Source: Pseudomonas sp. FeN3W (GTDB lineage Bacteria; Pseudomonadota; Gammaproteobacteria; Pseudomonadales; Pseudomonadaceae). Taken from it: a DNA stretch of 64,000 nucleotides. The position numbers were made by a program, and so were the translations under genes. Below are positions 50,706-61,300 of the stretch, in pieces. The stretch lies in the NCBI GenBank assembly GCA_030263805.2, contig CP136011.1, forward strand, positions 620,001 to 684,000. The letters run 5' to 3'. The notes beneath the pieces were generated by a model that was not told the origin of the DNA, did not search any database, and saw only the letters and a list, made by a program, of their open reading frames with translations. Numbering within the stretch: the stretch's first letter is position 1; every line of letters begins with the position of its first letter.

Positions 50706-53700
50706 ATGAAAACCAAATTGATCGCGTTGGCTGTAGCTTTATTTTCCCTCTCGGCATCTGCTGAATTCAGGATTTATCGGCACGTACCTGAGCTTAATTT
50801 CAAGAGCGAACAGGAGACTGCCAAGGAAGAAGCCAGGGATGCATTCTTTGTCGCCATGCAGGGCTACACCTGCTATTTGCCTTCGGAGGACTCCTACTGT
50901 ACGGTTCCATTACGCTGGCATAACAATATGTCTGATCAGGTTTCGGTTTGGCGTGATGGGAACCGACTGGCGACTGGCTACAGTGGGGAGATACAGGCTA
51001 CGGTTCGCCTTAATCAATCATTTGATTACTACATCCGAAAAGGCGCTGGTGAAGACGGCGAGGTTGTAGATGCTGCGAATGTAAAGGCGATTTATGACCC
51101 GAACGCAATGACGGGCCTTCTTAAAACACCAAACGATGGCGTTTGTGACATTACCTATGGAATGAAAAGCTGCAAGCAGGCCGTAAGCTGGGAAACGAAT
51201 TCGCCAATAGCCTCAATCTGGATTGCAAAAAAAGGTTCGCCGACCAAGATCCAGGACGTCATGACAAAGTCAGGCAATCTTGAGATTGATATCGGGCCTT
51301 TTGCGAATCTCTATGAATTGAGGGCGGGGAAAAGCGCCGATGGCAACCTTATGGCGTCTGTCAGTGTCGAAGGAAAGCCCGTGCAGTATGCAGGCACGCT
51401 GGCGCTTGATGATGGCGCGACCTGCCTGGTTGGAAGCTCCCAAGAAAGCTGCGACCTCCCAGTGTCATGGGCTTCGGAAAAGCCCACTTCGGTTTGGGTT
51501 GACAATAAGCGCCAAACAGAACCATCAGCTGGAGGAAAGGGAGTCGTTAGGGTTCCTTATGGCTCGCACAGAGTAGTGCTTCGCCCGGAAAATGTGTTGG
51601 GCACAGATCTTGTGACACTCAAAGCGGAAGCGAAGCTGAGTGATATCAAAGCCTCAATTGCCCTACAGGGCGAGCCATGCACAATCGGATATGCTGACAC
51701 GATGTGTCGCGCGACCGCGACGATCTCGACAAACCTGCCTGTGGCATATCTGTTCAAGGGCGACACACGCCTTCAGGAAGGATCTCATTTTGCTTACAGC
51801 CTGGAGCATACCGAACAAGGCAATGTCTACACCCTTAGACAAGGCCCTCAGCGCGATAGCCAGTTATTGGCAACTTACGTCGCCAAGGCCGAAAAGCAAA
51901 AATCTTATGGCGAACTCATTATCGAAGGGGAATGTGTTTTTCCCTACAAGGGTGCCAGTTGCACGCTTCCAGCTTCGTTCAAATCCAATGTTGAAGGAAT
52001 AGTGATCGACAGCGCTGGAAAGCATTATAGCGACTACAGTAGCTTATATAACCACTCCTACCCTAAGGAAGATGTATTTAATGTAACGCTTAAAAACGAC
52101 GGAAATAATACAACCACACAAACATTCATGTTAAAAGCGGTTGATAGAAGCAAGCCTTGGCTCCAATCAGAAACCATCGCGCAGCAATCTGTTACCGGAA
52201 CTCTTTTTGAAAATACGGGAACTATGGCGCCGCTGAATGCAACAACTTGTAATTTGCCATCAAACAAAGAAACTTGTTTTGCTAGTCTGGCTATAACAAG
52301 CACATCTTCTGTCGTCAGTATTTGGAGGCATGACGGTGTAATGGTATATGCTGGATATGCAGGAAGCGAAAGCAGGGTGTTATCTGTTCCAGTGGTTGAA
52401 GGTGAAAATACATTTTATTTGAAGGAAGGGCGCGAGAATTTCGATGGAAGTCTTGCAGAGACCAAGATTACGGGTCTGAAAATTGATTATTACGCCAGCA
52501 AGGATCCGTCCATGATTGATACTTGCTCGGTAAGGTACATGGGCTGGCATTGCATAGTCACCATCAAAACATTGTCAAACCTAAAGACAGAGCCATATTC
52601 AGCATATTATCTATCTTCAGCGAATGAAAAATATGATGTATACCATCAGATAGAAAGCCACACCTATGGAAATGGCAGCTTTGCTATTACAATCAGCGTT
52701 CCAAAGGATCAGGAGCAGGTTAAAAAAATCATAATTGCTTCTGGCACTAGCAGTTATCTTTATGATGAAAAAGTGCCAGGATCTGTTAACGGCGGGTCAA
52801 AGCTTAATGACAGAATTTTGTATGATCAATTTGAGGTTTATGGAAAACCAAGTCGCTTCAATGTCCGCGACTATTCTGATAGTGGTGACTTCGGCTGCAC
52901 CTTGTATCCAGGATCCACCTATTGTGTTATAAAAGGTTTAATAAACTACTCATTCAATACTGACTCAGACAACTTTAATTCGATTGCTTGTTTGTTAAAT
53001 GGGACTGCAACAAAAGGAGAAAAATCCTTTGCAGGCATTTCCGGGCCTGTAAGTGGCGCTATTGAATATAATGGCACTTTCTATCCTGATAGAGAATCCA
53101 GGATTGTAATAAAGAACTATCAATCATCATCAACTTGCGCAAACGACGAACTGTACCCAGCCGCCCATGGCAGGATGGTGAACGTAACTTATGAGTACAC
53201 TAAGCCTGAAAACGTTAAGGCTGCGTTTTCTAAGGATTCTTTCTCATGTAATTTGTCTTACCATGGTGAACCGTCCTGCTTGGTTGACATGAATACGGGT
53301 TATCCTTTAACTGCCGACAGGGATGCGACTATTGGTACTGGAAATGGAAAACCAATGCTTTATGTAAAGCGATTGGATAATGGCCAGCTATCTACACCTA
53401 TTGCCCAGAACGATGCGATATTTAGCGGCAAAACCACAGGTGGTGTAATACATAAGGTCACCATCAATGAAGGTGATAAAGATGTAATGGTCGGATTAAT
53501 GGTAATGGCAGGTGATGCGCCGGCAGATAATGATCCAATGATTGATACAGCTGTAATTAACCATGGTTATGCGCCTGTTCAAGCAAAATTATATATACAG
53601 CGCAACGTTTTGGATGGGTCTTTATATCAAGTTCTAAATCGAGTGCACACGCTTTGGTATTATTATAATGATAACTACTCGATACCATCTTTAAATAGCA

Positions 53701-56159
53701 TGTTTCCTGGGATTTTTACCACAGGCCAGGAGTGTTTCATTCACAAGGATGCGACTACCTGTAAAGCACAGGTTGCTGCACAGCTTACTAAAGGCTCTGC
53801 CAGTCTATTTCTTGATGGGTTCTATCTTGGATCTGTCAGTGAGTATTCCTCGGCAAAGTGCTCAACAGACAGATTGCCCGATAGTTGTGGCTATATATGG
53901 AAAACACTTGATCTCGCCGAAGGGAGCCATCTGATTCAGTTGTATGACGGCGTTGGCGAGTCAGCCAAAAATAATCCTCTGGTGGCTGAAAGAACGCTCG
54001 TTGCCTCAAGGCCTGTGTACACCGGATCGATTACTCTGGCTCCCCGAAAGCTTCGCAACTACGGTGCTTCCGAAGATTTTGTAATATCGGCTAAAGCAAA
54101 TCGCAAGGCATACCTATTCAGGAAAGGGGTGGATACTGTTTTGGGGCAAAACACTCTTAACACGTATGTAGATTTTGAAGTAATAAACTACACAGACCAC
54201 TTATCGGCTGGTGCATACACCTACGTGCTTGGGTCGCATTCAAGCTTGAATGATCCTGACTTCGAGGTGCTCGATGAGCAAACACTTATCGTAGAAGCTG
54301 AGGTCAATACCATTGAGCTCACCAAGGTGGTAAATAAAGAATTCTACTTCAACTCATGCTATCAAGCGGTTTATGAAGAAGGATGCGAAATCACTTTCGC
54401 TTACAAAGGTACTTCTTCGCCTGCCTTAAGCGATGGGAAGCCTTATGCTTCGATGTGCCTTGTCGACTCTAATGGTGGAATTTCTAATGTTGGCAGTCTT
54501 ACTAGATACTCTTCGTTCAGAAATGCTACGGCTAGAATCAATACTGATTCATCGGTTTTGAACATCTATGATGGTCTTGAATGCCCTTCGAGCTTACAAC
54601 AAAGCGATATTCCACTCATTGGGAAGATTGAAGGACTCAACGTTAAAACGGGCATTACGCCTTCCGCTACTTTTGGCAAGCACGCGTCTTTCAATAATTA
54701 CACGCTCAACGAGCGTGGTGAGTGGCAGTGTGTATCGTCCTACGAAGGAAATAGTGATTGCAGGTTTTATTTCAATGCCACGCCAACCAATCAGGTGGTC
54801 GATGGAAAATCATTGTATAGCATTGCAGCCTGGGCAGATGGTCAGGAATTCATAACAGGTTCTTCTTCTGGCGTGCTAAACGGGTCTCTGCTGACAACAA
54901 ATATATCGACCAGAAAAATAGATATTGTTGTCTGCGAGACCCAGGCCGCGACAAAGGAGGGCTGTCCATATGTTGCAGATCGAGTTATTGTTTCAGCCAA
55001 GGTCTTGGTGGACATCAAGCCCTATGAATATACTGTGGACTTTCCTAAGGGTGATACGTGTTTACTGACTGCTGGGGAATCAAAGTGCTATGCAAACTTT
55101 GAGGTCAAATCAAACTCGCCATACATTAGCGTGGTAAACGATAATGGCGTTGTGCTGAAGTCGCACAACAACTCCACTCAAACGGTTATTAACTTCACTG
55201 ACCTGATTGATCTTTCGAATAACGGTGTACACGAATATAAGGTTGTAACAGGCACTAGCCCTACCAATAAGGTCATGAAAACGTTTAGTTTAAATGCTCG
55301 TCTCATGACCAATGACGACTTTAGAATTATGGATGATCAGGGCAATGTTATTGTGCCAAAAGCGACTCATGGCGCTCCTTATGTTATAGATCCACTTGCA
55401 AATAATGGCTCTACAGTCTTCAGTGTGCCGGATGGTTCGGTAAACTATCACAACGAGATTGGGCCAGTGAAACTCTTTGTGGATAACGTCACTCCAGAGC
55501 AGTCTGTGATTGAAAATGGAGAGGGCAAAATAAGCTTTACTTCACCAAGTTATTCGATTGTTAATGAATTTCTAGCTTCAGCAGCTAAAAAGAATTTCAC
55601 AGTGAAGCTTACCTGGTTGAATGAAGTTGGAAATAAAAATTACAACATCCATGAGTTCAGTTCACCGTATAAGTTCATTGGGTATTCGTATGAGCCGTAT
55701 ACGGTCACCATGTCGACCGGCACCAGTGGGATGTATACCAGTACTGGAAGCCCATACGGAACCTGCTCATTGGCCAACTTGTGTATTGATTTGAAGAACG
55801 CTGAGATGAACATCGAAGGTACATCCATGAAAGGTGGATCCAACTGCACATATTGCGCCAGGATCCCGCTGCGTTCGGTTTCATTTAACAATGCCGTAGG
55901 TGTTCAAAAACAGTTCAGCGTTGCGCTCAATAGTGGCTTTACTCAGCATCGCTTCTTCTATCGCATCGTGGACACCAATACGATCAGTGATCCAACCGTA
56001 ACCTTCCAGGGTCAAGTGCGGTCGTTGAACATGGATGGTGCCTGGCATGCCCTGGAGTTCGAAACGATGAAGGGCGGCGAGGTGCTCGACTTCTCATGGC
56101 TGGGTAACGCGACAGGGAAGGGCGCTATCGAGTTCTTCGGGCGATATGAAAGGGATTGA
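50706..56159 (+). CDS. Giant exported Cys-pair repeat protein 2
   Basis: A 1817-residue paralogue of the protein at 44729, colinear over its length. Signal peptide MKTKLIALAVALFSLSASA, mature start EFRIYRHVPELNF (compare ELIFQKYVPELNF). About fourteen domains each begin Cys-x8-Cys (CYLPSEDSYC, CDITYGMKSC, CLVGSSQESC, CTIGYADTMC, CVFPYKGASC). The C-terminal domain has VRSLNMDGAWHALEF. Middle domains have drifted more than the ends. It starts three bases after the membrane-protein gene and is followed by a strong terminator. Likely an extracellular or outer-surface structural protein; function unknown. Confidence 0.85.
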   Translation: MKTKLIALAVALFSLSASAEFRIYRHVPELNFKSEQETAKEEARDAFFVAMQGYTCYLPSEDSYCTVPLRWHNNMSDQVSVWRDGNRLATGYSGEIQATVRLNQSFDYYIRKGAGEDGEVVDAANVKAIYDPNAMTGLLKTPNDGVCDITYGMKSCKQAVSWETNSPIASIWIAKKGSPTKIQDVMTKSGNLEIDIGPFANLYELRAGKSADGNLMASVSVEGKPVQYAGTLALDDGATCLVGSSQESCDLPVSWASEKPTSVWVDNKRQTEPSAGGKGVVRVPYGSHRVVLRPENVLGTDLVTLKAEAKLSDIKASIALQGEPCTIGYADTMCRATATISTNLPVAYLFKGDTRLQEGSHFAYSLEHTEQGNVYTLRQGPQRDSQLLATYVAKAEKQKSYGELIIEGECVFPYKGASCTLPASFKSNVEGIVIDSAGKHYSDYSSLYNHSYPKEDVFNVTLKNDGNNTTTQTFMLKAVDRSKPWLQSETIAQQSVTGTLFENTGTMAPLNATTCNLPSNKETCFASLAITSTSSVVSIWRHDGVMVYAGYAGSESRVLSVPVVEGENTFYLKEGRENFDGSLAETKITGLKIDYYASKDPSMIDTCSVRYMGWHCIVTIKTLSNLKTEPYSAYYLSSANEKYDVYHQIESHTYGNGSFAITISVPKDQEQVKKIIIASGTSSYLYDEKVPGSVNGGSKLNDRILYDQFEVYGKPSRFNVRDYSDSGDFGCTLYPGSTYCVIKGLINYSFNTDSDNFNSIACLLNGTATKGEKSFAGISGPVSGAIEYNGTFYPDRESRIVIKNYQSSSTCANDELYPAAHGRMVNVTYEYTKPENVKAAFSKDSFSCNLSYHGEPSCLVDMNTGYPLTADRDATIGTGNGKPMLYVKRLDNGQLSTPIAQNDAIFSGKTTGGVIHKVTINEGDKDVMVGLMVMAGDAPADNDPMIDTAVINHGYAPVQAKLYIQRNVLDGSLYQVLNRVHTLWYYYNDNYSIPSLNSMFPGIFTTGQECFIHKDATTCKAQVAAQLTKGSASLFLDGFYLGSVSEYSSAKCSTDRLPDSCGYIWKTLDLAEGSHLIQLYDGVGESAKNNPLVAERTLVASRPVYTGSITLAPRKLRNYGASEDFVISAKANRKAYLFRKGVDTVLGQNTLNTYVDFEVINYTDHLSAGAYTYVLGSHSSLNDPDFEVLDEQTLIVEAEVNTIELTKVVNKEFYFNSCYQAVYEEGCEITFAYKGTSSPALSDGKPYASMCLVDSNGGISNVGSLTRYSSFRNATARINTDSSVLNIYDGLECPSSLQQSDIPLIGKIEGLNVKTGITPSATFGKHASFNNYTLNERGEWQCVSSYEGNSDCRFYFNATPTNQVVDGKSLYSIAAWADGQEFITGSSSGVLNGSLLTTNISTRKIDIVVCETQAATKEGCPYVADRVIVSAKVLVDIKPYEYTVDFPKGDTCLLTAGESKCYANFEVKSNSPYISVVNDNGVVLKSHNNSTQTVINFTDLIDLSNNGVHEYKVVTGTSPTNKVMKTFSLNARLMTNDDFRIMDDQGNVIVPKATHGAPYVIDPLANNGSTVFSVPDGSVNYHNEIGPVKLFVDNVTPEQSVIENGEGKISFTSPSYSIVNEFLASAAKKNFTVKLTWLNEVGNKNYNIHEFSSPYKFIGYSYEPYTVTMSTGTSGMYTSTGSPYGTCSLANLCIDLKNAEMNIEGTSMKGGSNCTYCARIPLRSVSFNNAVGVQKQFSVALNSGFTQHRFFYRIVDTNTISDPTVTFQGQVRSLNMDGAWHALEFETMKGGEVLDFSWLGNATGKGAIEFFGRYERD

Positions 56160-56203
56160 TGGGATGAGGTTCTGACCTACAGCGTTTCAAACCCGAGGCA
56201 AAG

Positions 56204-56235
56204 AAAAAGGCCAGTCACACAAGACTGGCCTTTTT
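56204..56235. terminator. Strong two-way intrinsic terminator
   Basis: AAAAAGGCCAGTC and GACTGGCCTTTTT form a perfect 13-bp stem with a six-base loop and a T run on each strand. It lies between the convergent ends of the giant gene 2 and the gene at 56252-57046. Confidence 0.9.
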
Positions 56236-56251
56236 GTTGAAGCCCAGGTCG

Positions 56252-57046
56252 TTAACCCTGGGTGTTATCCAGGCGCCTGAGGATGCGCTCACTCATGATC
56301 TTGTAGTTCGCGCGGGCCTGGTTTCCATCTTCCTCGCCGTAGTACTCAGAATCCGTCCACATTGCATTGAACTTCTTCACCTGACCCACCATTGCCTCTG
56401 GATTGTTGACACCGGCAATCGTGTTTTGGATTTTGTTGATCAGGCGCTCTTCACGGATGCTGGTGTCTTTACTCAGCGGCTGTTTTTCGGAGCTGAGGAG
56501 GCCGAAGGCCTTCACCTCAACACCTTCAGTCAAATATCCAATGCTCAGCTCAAAGGCCTCAAGCATGGCTTCTCGATCCAGGAGTTTTCCGGATTGCTCG
56601 TTAGGCACGGCGCCCATGGCTTCACCAATGTCATGGTCGCGACGCTTGCTGAACATCTCGATGGCTTTTGTCAGCTCGGCAGATTCTGTTTTGCGGTCGG
56701 TGTAGACCATCAATGCCGCGTTGGCACCAACAATGAACTCCAGAGGATGTTCTTCCTGCATCAGTACCGGTTTACTGATCATTTCCTTGAATGCCGCTTT
56801 GGCTGTTGGCGTGTGAGTATCGCTATTCTGGTTCTTAACTTGCATTGCAGCCAATGCCATACAAAACGCACCAGTAAGCGCAAAAACTACAACGCCACTC
56901 CAAATGATAGTGGTCGCGTGATCACGCTCTCGCTTCTTTACGGGCTTGGCTTCTTTCTGTTCCAGCGCAAGATCGACCTCGCCACGAATGATCTCCCGCA
57001 GCTTTTCCTGGGGATTTGGCTTTTTCTCTTCAATGGATTCTGACAC
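56252..57046 (-). CDS. Single-pass membrane protein, paralogue of 50031-50702
   Basis: A 264-residue protein. I chose the GTG at 57046 (giving MSESIEEKKPNPQEKLREII) because it has AAAGG eight bases upstream and matches the MSES start of its paralogue; a GTG at 57055 is also open. A charged cytoplasmic part precedes one span (TIIWSGVVVFALTGAFCMAL) and a periplasmic helical domain ending NYKIMSERILRRLDNTQG. It is convergent with giant gene 2 and divergent from the RND operon. Confidence 0.75.
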   Translation of the reverse strand: MSESIEEKKPNPQEKLREIIRGEVDLALEQKEAKPVKKRERDHATTIIWSGVVVFALTGAFCMALAAMQVKNQNSDTHTPTAKAAFKEMISKPVLMQEEHPLEFIVGANAALMVYTDRKTESAELTKAIEMFSKRRDHDIGEAMGAVPNEQSGKLLDREAMLEAFELSIGYLTEGVEVKAFGLLSSEKQPLSKDTSIREERLINKIQNTIAGVNNPEAMVGQVKKFNAMWTDSEYYGEEDGNQARANYKIMSERILRRLDNTQG

Positions 57047-57183
57047 GGGATTCACCTTTGGTTGCTACGACTGTTTTGGTTATTTCAAATGAAATAAAAT
57101 AGATAATCGGATTATGGTCATAGGTAAAAACAATGTCAATTTCGCCATTATGAATTGAGGTATCGAGCATCCTGTGCGATCAT

Positions 57184-57201
57184 ACATTCACTAACGAATG
57201 T
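57184..57201. promoter_or_regulatory. Inverted repeat before the RND operon (candidate operator)
   Basis: ACATTC and GAATGT arms separated by six bases, 13 bp before the adaptor ATG, inside CATACATTC...GAATGTTTA. The ACATTC/GAATGT arms recall TetR-type efflux-pump operators such as that of AcrR. No regulator gene is adjacent. Confidence 0.35.
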
Positions 57202-57214
57202 TTAAGGAAATTGT

Positions 57215-58327
57215 ATGAAGGTGTCCTTTTTGACCACGGCTCTTGCAGCTTCAATGGTCATTCTCACAGGCTGCGGTGCAGAACAGAAGCAAAGCGCGCC
57301 CCCAGCGCATGCAGCGATGCCCGTCACAGTGCTTGAGGCAAGCCCAGAGGTATTGGCATCCAATGCCCTCATCATGGGTCAAATCAAAAGCTCATCCGTA
57401 ATTGAGATGCGTGCGAAGGTTTCTGGCTATTTAGCCAAGCGAAAAGCTATGGATGGGCAGCGTGTTAAAAGAGGGGATGTGCTTTTCGAGCTAGATGAAA
57501 CCGATTTCAGGCTTTCTGTTGAAAAAGCCCTGGCCCATGAGCAGGTCGCACGCGCATCTCTCGATTTGGCAAACACTGAGTACCAGCGGGTTCTCAACCT
57601 GTTCAACAATAACGCGATCAGCAAGCAAGAGCTTGATACCGCTCTAGCCAACAGGGCAATCAAGCGTGCCGAGTATCTTAGCGCCCAGACGATGCTCAAG
57701 CAGGAGCGGCAGCTTCTTTCAGACTCGAAAATACGGGCAACTTATGACGGTATTGTCGGCGTCTCGAATGTTCAGCCGGGTGATCTGATTCAGGCTCAAT
57801 CTACGGTTTTAGCAAGGCTCACCAAAATGGATCCATTGTGGGTCGAGGTTGGTGTTTCTGAGACTCAATACAAGGCGCTGTTCGGTGATGACAAGGCCAA
57901 TGGCGCATTAGCCTTCACTGTGTCTGGGAAAGCCTTTGAGGCCCCAATCACGTTCCAGGCATCCGAGGTGGATCCGACCCTCGGCACCATCACACTGCGG
58001 GCAGAATTTGCTAATGCCGATCATGCTGTTACACCCGGCATGTTTGTACAGGTGTCGGTCGTCGGCAAAATGCGCCACGGTGTAGTCAAGGTTCCACAGC
58101 GTACAGTCATGAATGGCGCGGACGGCCAGTATGTGTACGTAATGAGCGAGGGCACGGCGCAAATCAGGCCAGTTGTTGCCAGCGAATGGGATGCTGGTTC
58201 CTGGGTAATCGAGAAGGGTTTGAGTGCCGGTGATCAAGTGATCAGCAGTGGTCACATGAAGCTTCGTCCAGGTGCCCAGGTAATCCTAAAGCCCGCCGAG
58301 GCTCAGCAGGCAGGGGTGTCACGATGA
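57215..58327 (+). CDS. RND efflux periplasmic adaptor (MFP)
   Basis: A 370-residue lipoprotein (signal MKVSFLTTALAASMVILTGC, lipid on Cys 20). The halves of the lipoyl domain read EMRAKVSGYLAKRKAMDGQR and LLSDSKIRATYDGIVGVSNV, separated by a helical hairpin (RASLDLANTEYQRVLNLFNN), then a beta-barrel domain (DPLWVEVGVSETQYKALFGD) and a membrane-proximal domain ending KLRPGAQVILKPAEA. It is an AcrA/MexA-type adaptor that joins the inner-membrane pump to the outer-membrane channel. The stop overlaps the pump start by four bases. Confidence 0.93.
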   Translation: MKVSFLTTALAASMVILTGCGAEQKQSAPPAHAAMPVTVLEASPEVLASNALIMGQIKSSSVIEMRAKVSGYLAKRKAMDGQRVKRGDVLFELDETDFRLSVEKALAHEQVARASLDLANTEYQRVLNLFNNNAISKQELDTALANRAIKRAEYLSAQTMLKQERQLLSDSKIRATYDGIVGVSNVQPGDLIQAQSTVLARLTKMDPLWVEVGVSETQYKALFGDDKANGALAFTVSGKAFEAPITFQASEVDPTLGTITLRAEFANADHAVTPGMFVQVSVVGKMRHGVVKVPQRTVMNGADGQYVYVMSEGTAQIRPVVASEWDAGSWVIEKGLSAGDQVISSGHMKLRPGAQVILKPAEAQQAGVSR

Positions 58328-61300
58328 ACTCCAGCTTCTTTATCCGCAGGCCGATTTTCGCAACTGTATTGTCCCTGGTAATCCTGATCGCAGGACTGGT
58401 CTCCTTTGGTGTTCTGCCTGTCACGCAGTATCCCAAGATCACGCCTCCGACCGTAACTGTCTCGGCCACTTATCCCGGCGCTTCCGCTGAAACGGGTTCT
58501 CGGGTTGTCGCAGCGCCTATTGAGGAGCAACTCAGTGGAGTCGAAGGCCTTTTGTACTTCAACTCATCAGCATCCTCCAATGGCTCGGTCAGTGTGACGG
58601 CCACATTTGAAATTGGCACCGATGTCGACATGGCGATGGTGGAGGTTAATAACCGCGTAAAAATGGTGGAGCCACGACTACCTGAAGAGGTCAGGCGCAA
58701 TGGCGTGTCCGTTCGCAACCGCGCTAATGACATGTTGATGGTCACCGCCGTTCACTCTCCAGATGCTAGTCGCGACACCTTGTTCTTGAGCAATTTCGCT
58801 TCGCTGAATATGGTTGATGAAATCAAGCGAGTGCCGGGCGTTGGTGATGTCAATGTCTTCGGTGCTCGTGATTATTCGATGCGAATTTGGCTTGATCCGC
58901 AAAAGCTCAGTCATCTTGGTTTGACCGCCAGCGATGTCATTGCGGCTGTACGCACGCAGAACAATCAAAATAGCGTTGGCAAAATCGGTCAGGAACCTTC
59001 GAGTACCGGACAGCAGCTTACGTTCACAGTCATCGCCAAAGGACGCCTTCCCGAGACAGTGGACTTTGAAAACATTGTCATTCGCCAGTCCGCTGATCAA
59101 GGTCGCGTGCTGGTCAAGGATGTGGCCAGGATTGAGCTGGGTGCTCAGTCTTATGATTCAGCCTCTTTTTACAACGGCGCGCCTTCTATCGGCATGGGTA
59201 TCTTTCTTCAGTCCGGCGCCAATGCGCTAGAGGTGGCCGATGCCGTCAAGGCTCAACTGGCTCAAATGAGAGAAGGCTTTCCCTCCGGCATTGAGGTCAG
59301 CGTGGCTTATGACACAACCGTCTTCATTAATGCGTCTATTGAAAGCGTCATTCATACCCTGATGGAGGCCATGCTGCTGGTCAGCATTGTGGTGTTCCTG
59401 TTCCTTCAGAACTGGCGCGCCACCCTGATCCCGCTGATTGCCGTACCGGTTTCGCTTGTCGGCACATTAGCAGGTCTGTGGGCCATGGATTTCTCAATCA
59501 ATACCCTGACATTGTTCGCCATGGTTTTGGCCATTGGCATCGTGGTCGATGATGCGATTGTGGTGATTGAAAACGTCGAGCGACTGATGCACGACAAAAT
59601 GATGAGCGCCCGAGACGCTTCGTTTGAAGCGATGAAAGAGGTATCAGGGGCGCTTGTGGCTATCGTGCTGGTGCTGTGTGCAGTATTTATCCCGGTATCG
59701 TTCCTGGGAGGCATTGCCGGGGCCCTCTATAAGCAGTTCGCTGTAACCGTGGCCATCTCGGTAGCCTTGTCAGGTATCGTGGCGCTAACGCTCACGCCAG
59801 CGCTTTGCGCCCTGTTTTTAAAGCCGGTCAAAACCACCAACCGATTCTTTGATGGATTCAACAAGGGTTTTGAAAAGCTCGCTGCGCTCTATGTATTTGT
59901 TGTCAAAAAACTGATCAGGCATCGAGTGCTGAGCCTGGTCTTGTTTGGCGCAACCATCTTTGGCATTGCATGGCTTTCGAGCAATCTACCCAAGAGCTTC
60001 GTGCCAGCTGAAGACCAGGGCATGCTGATCGGATCTGTTCAGCTTCCTGATGGCGCCAGCAAATCACGAACCGATGCTGTACTTGAGCAATACCGCCAGA
60101 TGCTGAGTCATGATCCTGCAATTGAGGGTGTATTTGGCATCAGTGGATTCGACTTCATTGGTGGAGGCAGTAAATCAAACGCTGGCGCTTTATTCATCAG
60201 ACTCAAGCCATGGGAAGCGCGTGAGGCCAAGGCGCAAGACCTGGCTCCCAAGCTCATGGGTATGGGCATGGGAATGGATGATGGCATGGTACTGGTGTTC
60301 AACCCGCCAGCCATTCAGGGCATCGGGTCAACAGGCGGCATCGAGTTTTACCTGCAAGATCGCGTAAGCGGTGATCCACTGGTGATTGCGCAGCAACTCA
60401 ATGTGCTGATGGGAAAACTCAAGGAGCATGAAGCCATTGCCTCTGTGAATACGTTCTTCCGTGCTGACGTTCCACAACTGTATGTCGAGGTGGATGAGGC
60501 GCGTGCAACCGCCATGGACGTGCCTTTGGCTGCTGTTTACGAGACCTTGCAGTCGACTATCGGCACTGTTTACGTGAACGATTTCAACCGCTCTGGCAAG
60601 ACGTACCGTGTTCAGGTTCAGGCTGATGCTGGTTTTAGAGATGACCCTGAAGACATTAGCAGGCTGTTTGTCAAAAGCGCTGAGGGCAAGCTTGTGCCAA
60701 TGTCATCACTGGTTAACGTCAGTTACGTGAATGGGCCTGAGCAGCTTGAGCGCTTCAATGGCTTTCTGTCGGTCAAGGTAACTGCCAATGGCAAGCCTGG
60801 CATGAGCTCTGGAGATCTAATCGGGGTAGTGGAATCTCTTGCCGCTGATTCACTGCCAGAGGGTTACCATATCCAATGGACAGGTCAGGCCTACCAGGAA
60901 CTCAAGAGCGGGTCATCCGGCAGCATGGCCATCGGCTTTGCCATCCTTATGGTCTTCTTGATTTTGGCGGCTCAATACGAGCGCTGGTCATTGCCACTGG
61001 TTGTGATCATCACCATTCCGTTTGCGTTGCTCGGTGCTTATGGTGCTCTGCTGGTGCGTGGGATGCCGAACGACATTTACTTCCAGATCGGATTAGTTGT
61101 CTTGATTGGTCTTGCAGCAAAGAACGCCATTCTGATTGTCGAGTTTGCACAGCAGAAGGTTGAGCAGGGCATGGATGTCACAGAAGCTGCGCTAGAAGCC
61201 GCCAAACTGCGCTTTAGACCGATTGTAATGACTTCTCTGGCCTTCATCCTGGGCATTGTGCCACTTGCCGTTGCTAGCGGTGCTGGCGCTGCATCACGCC

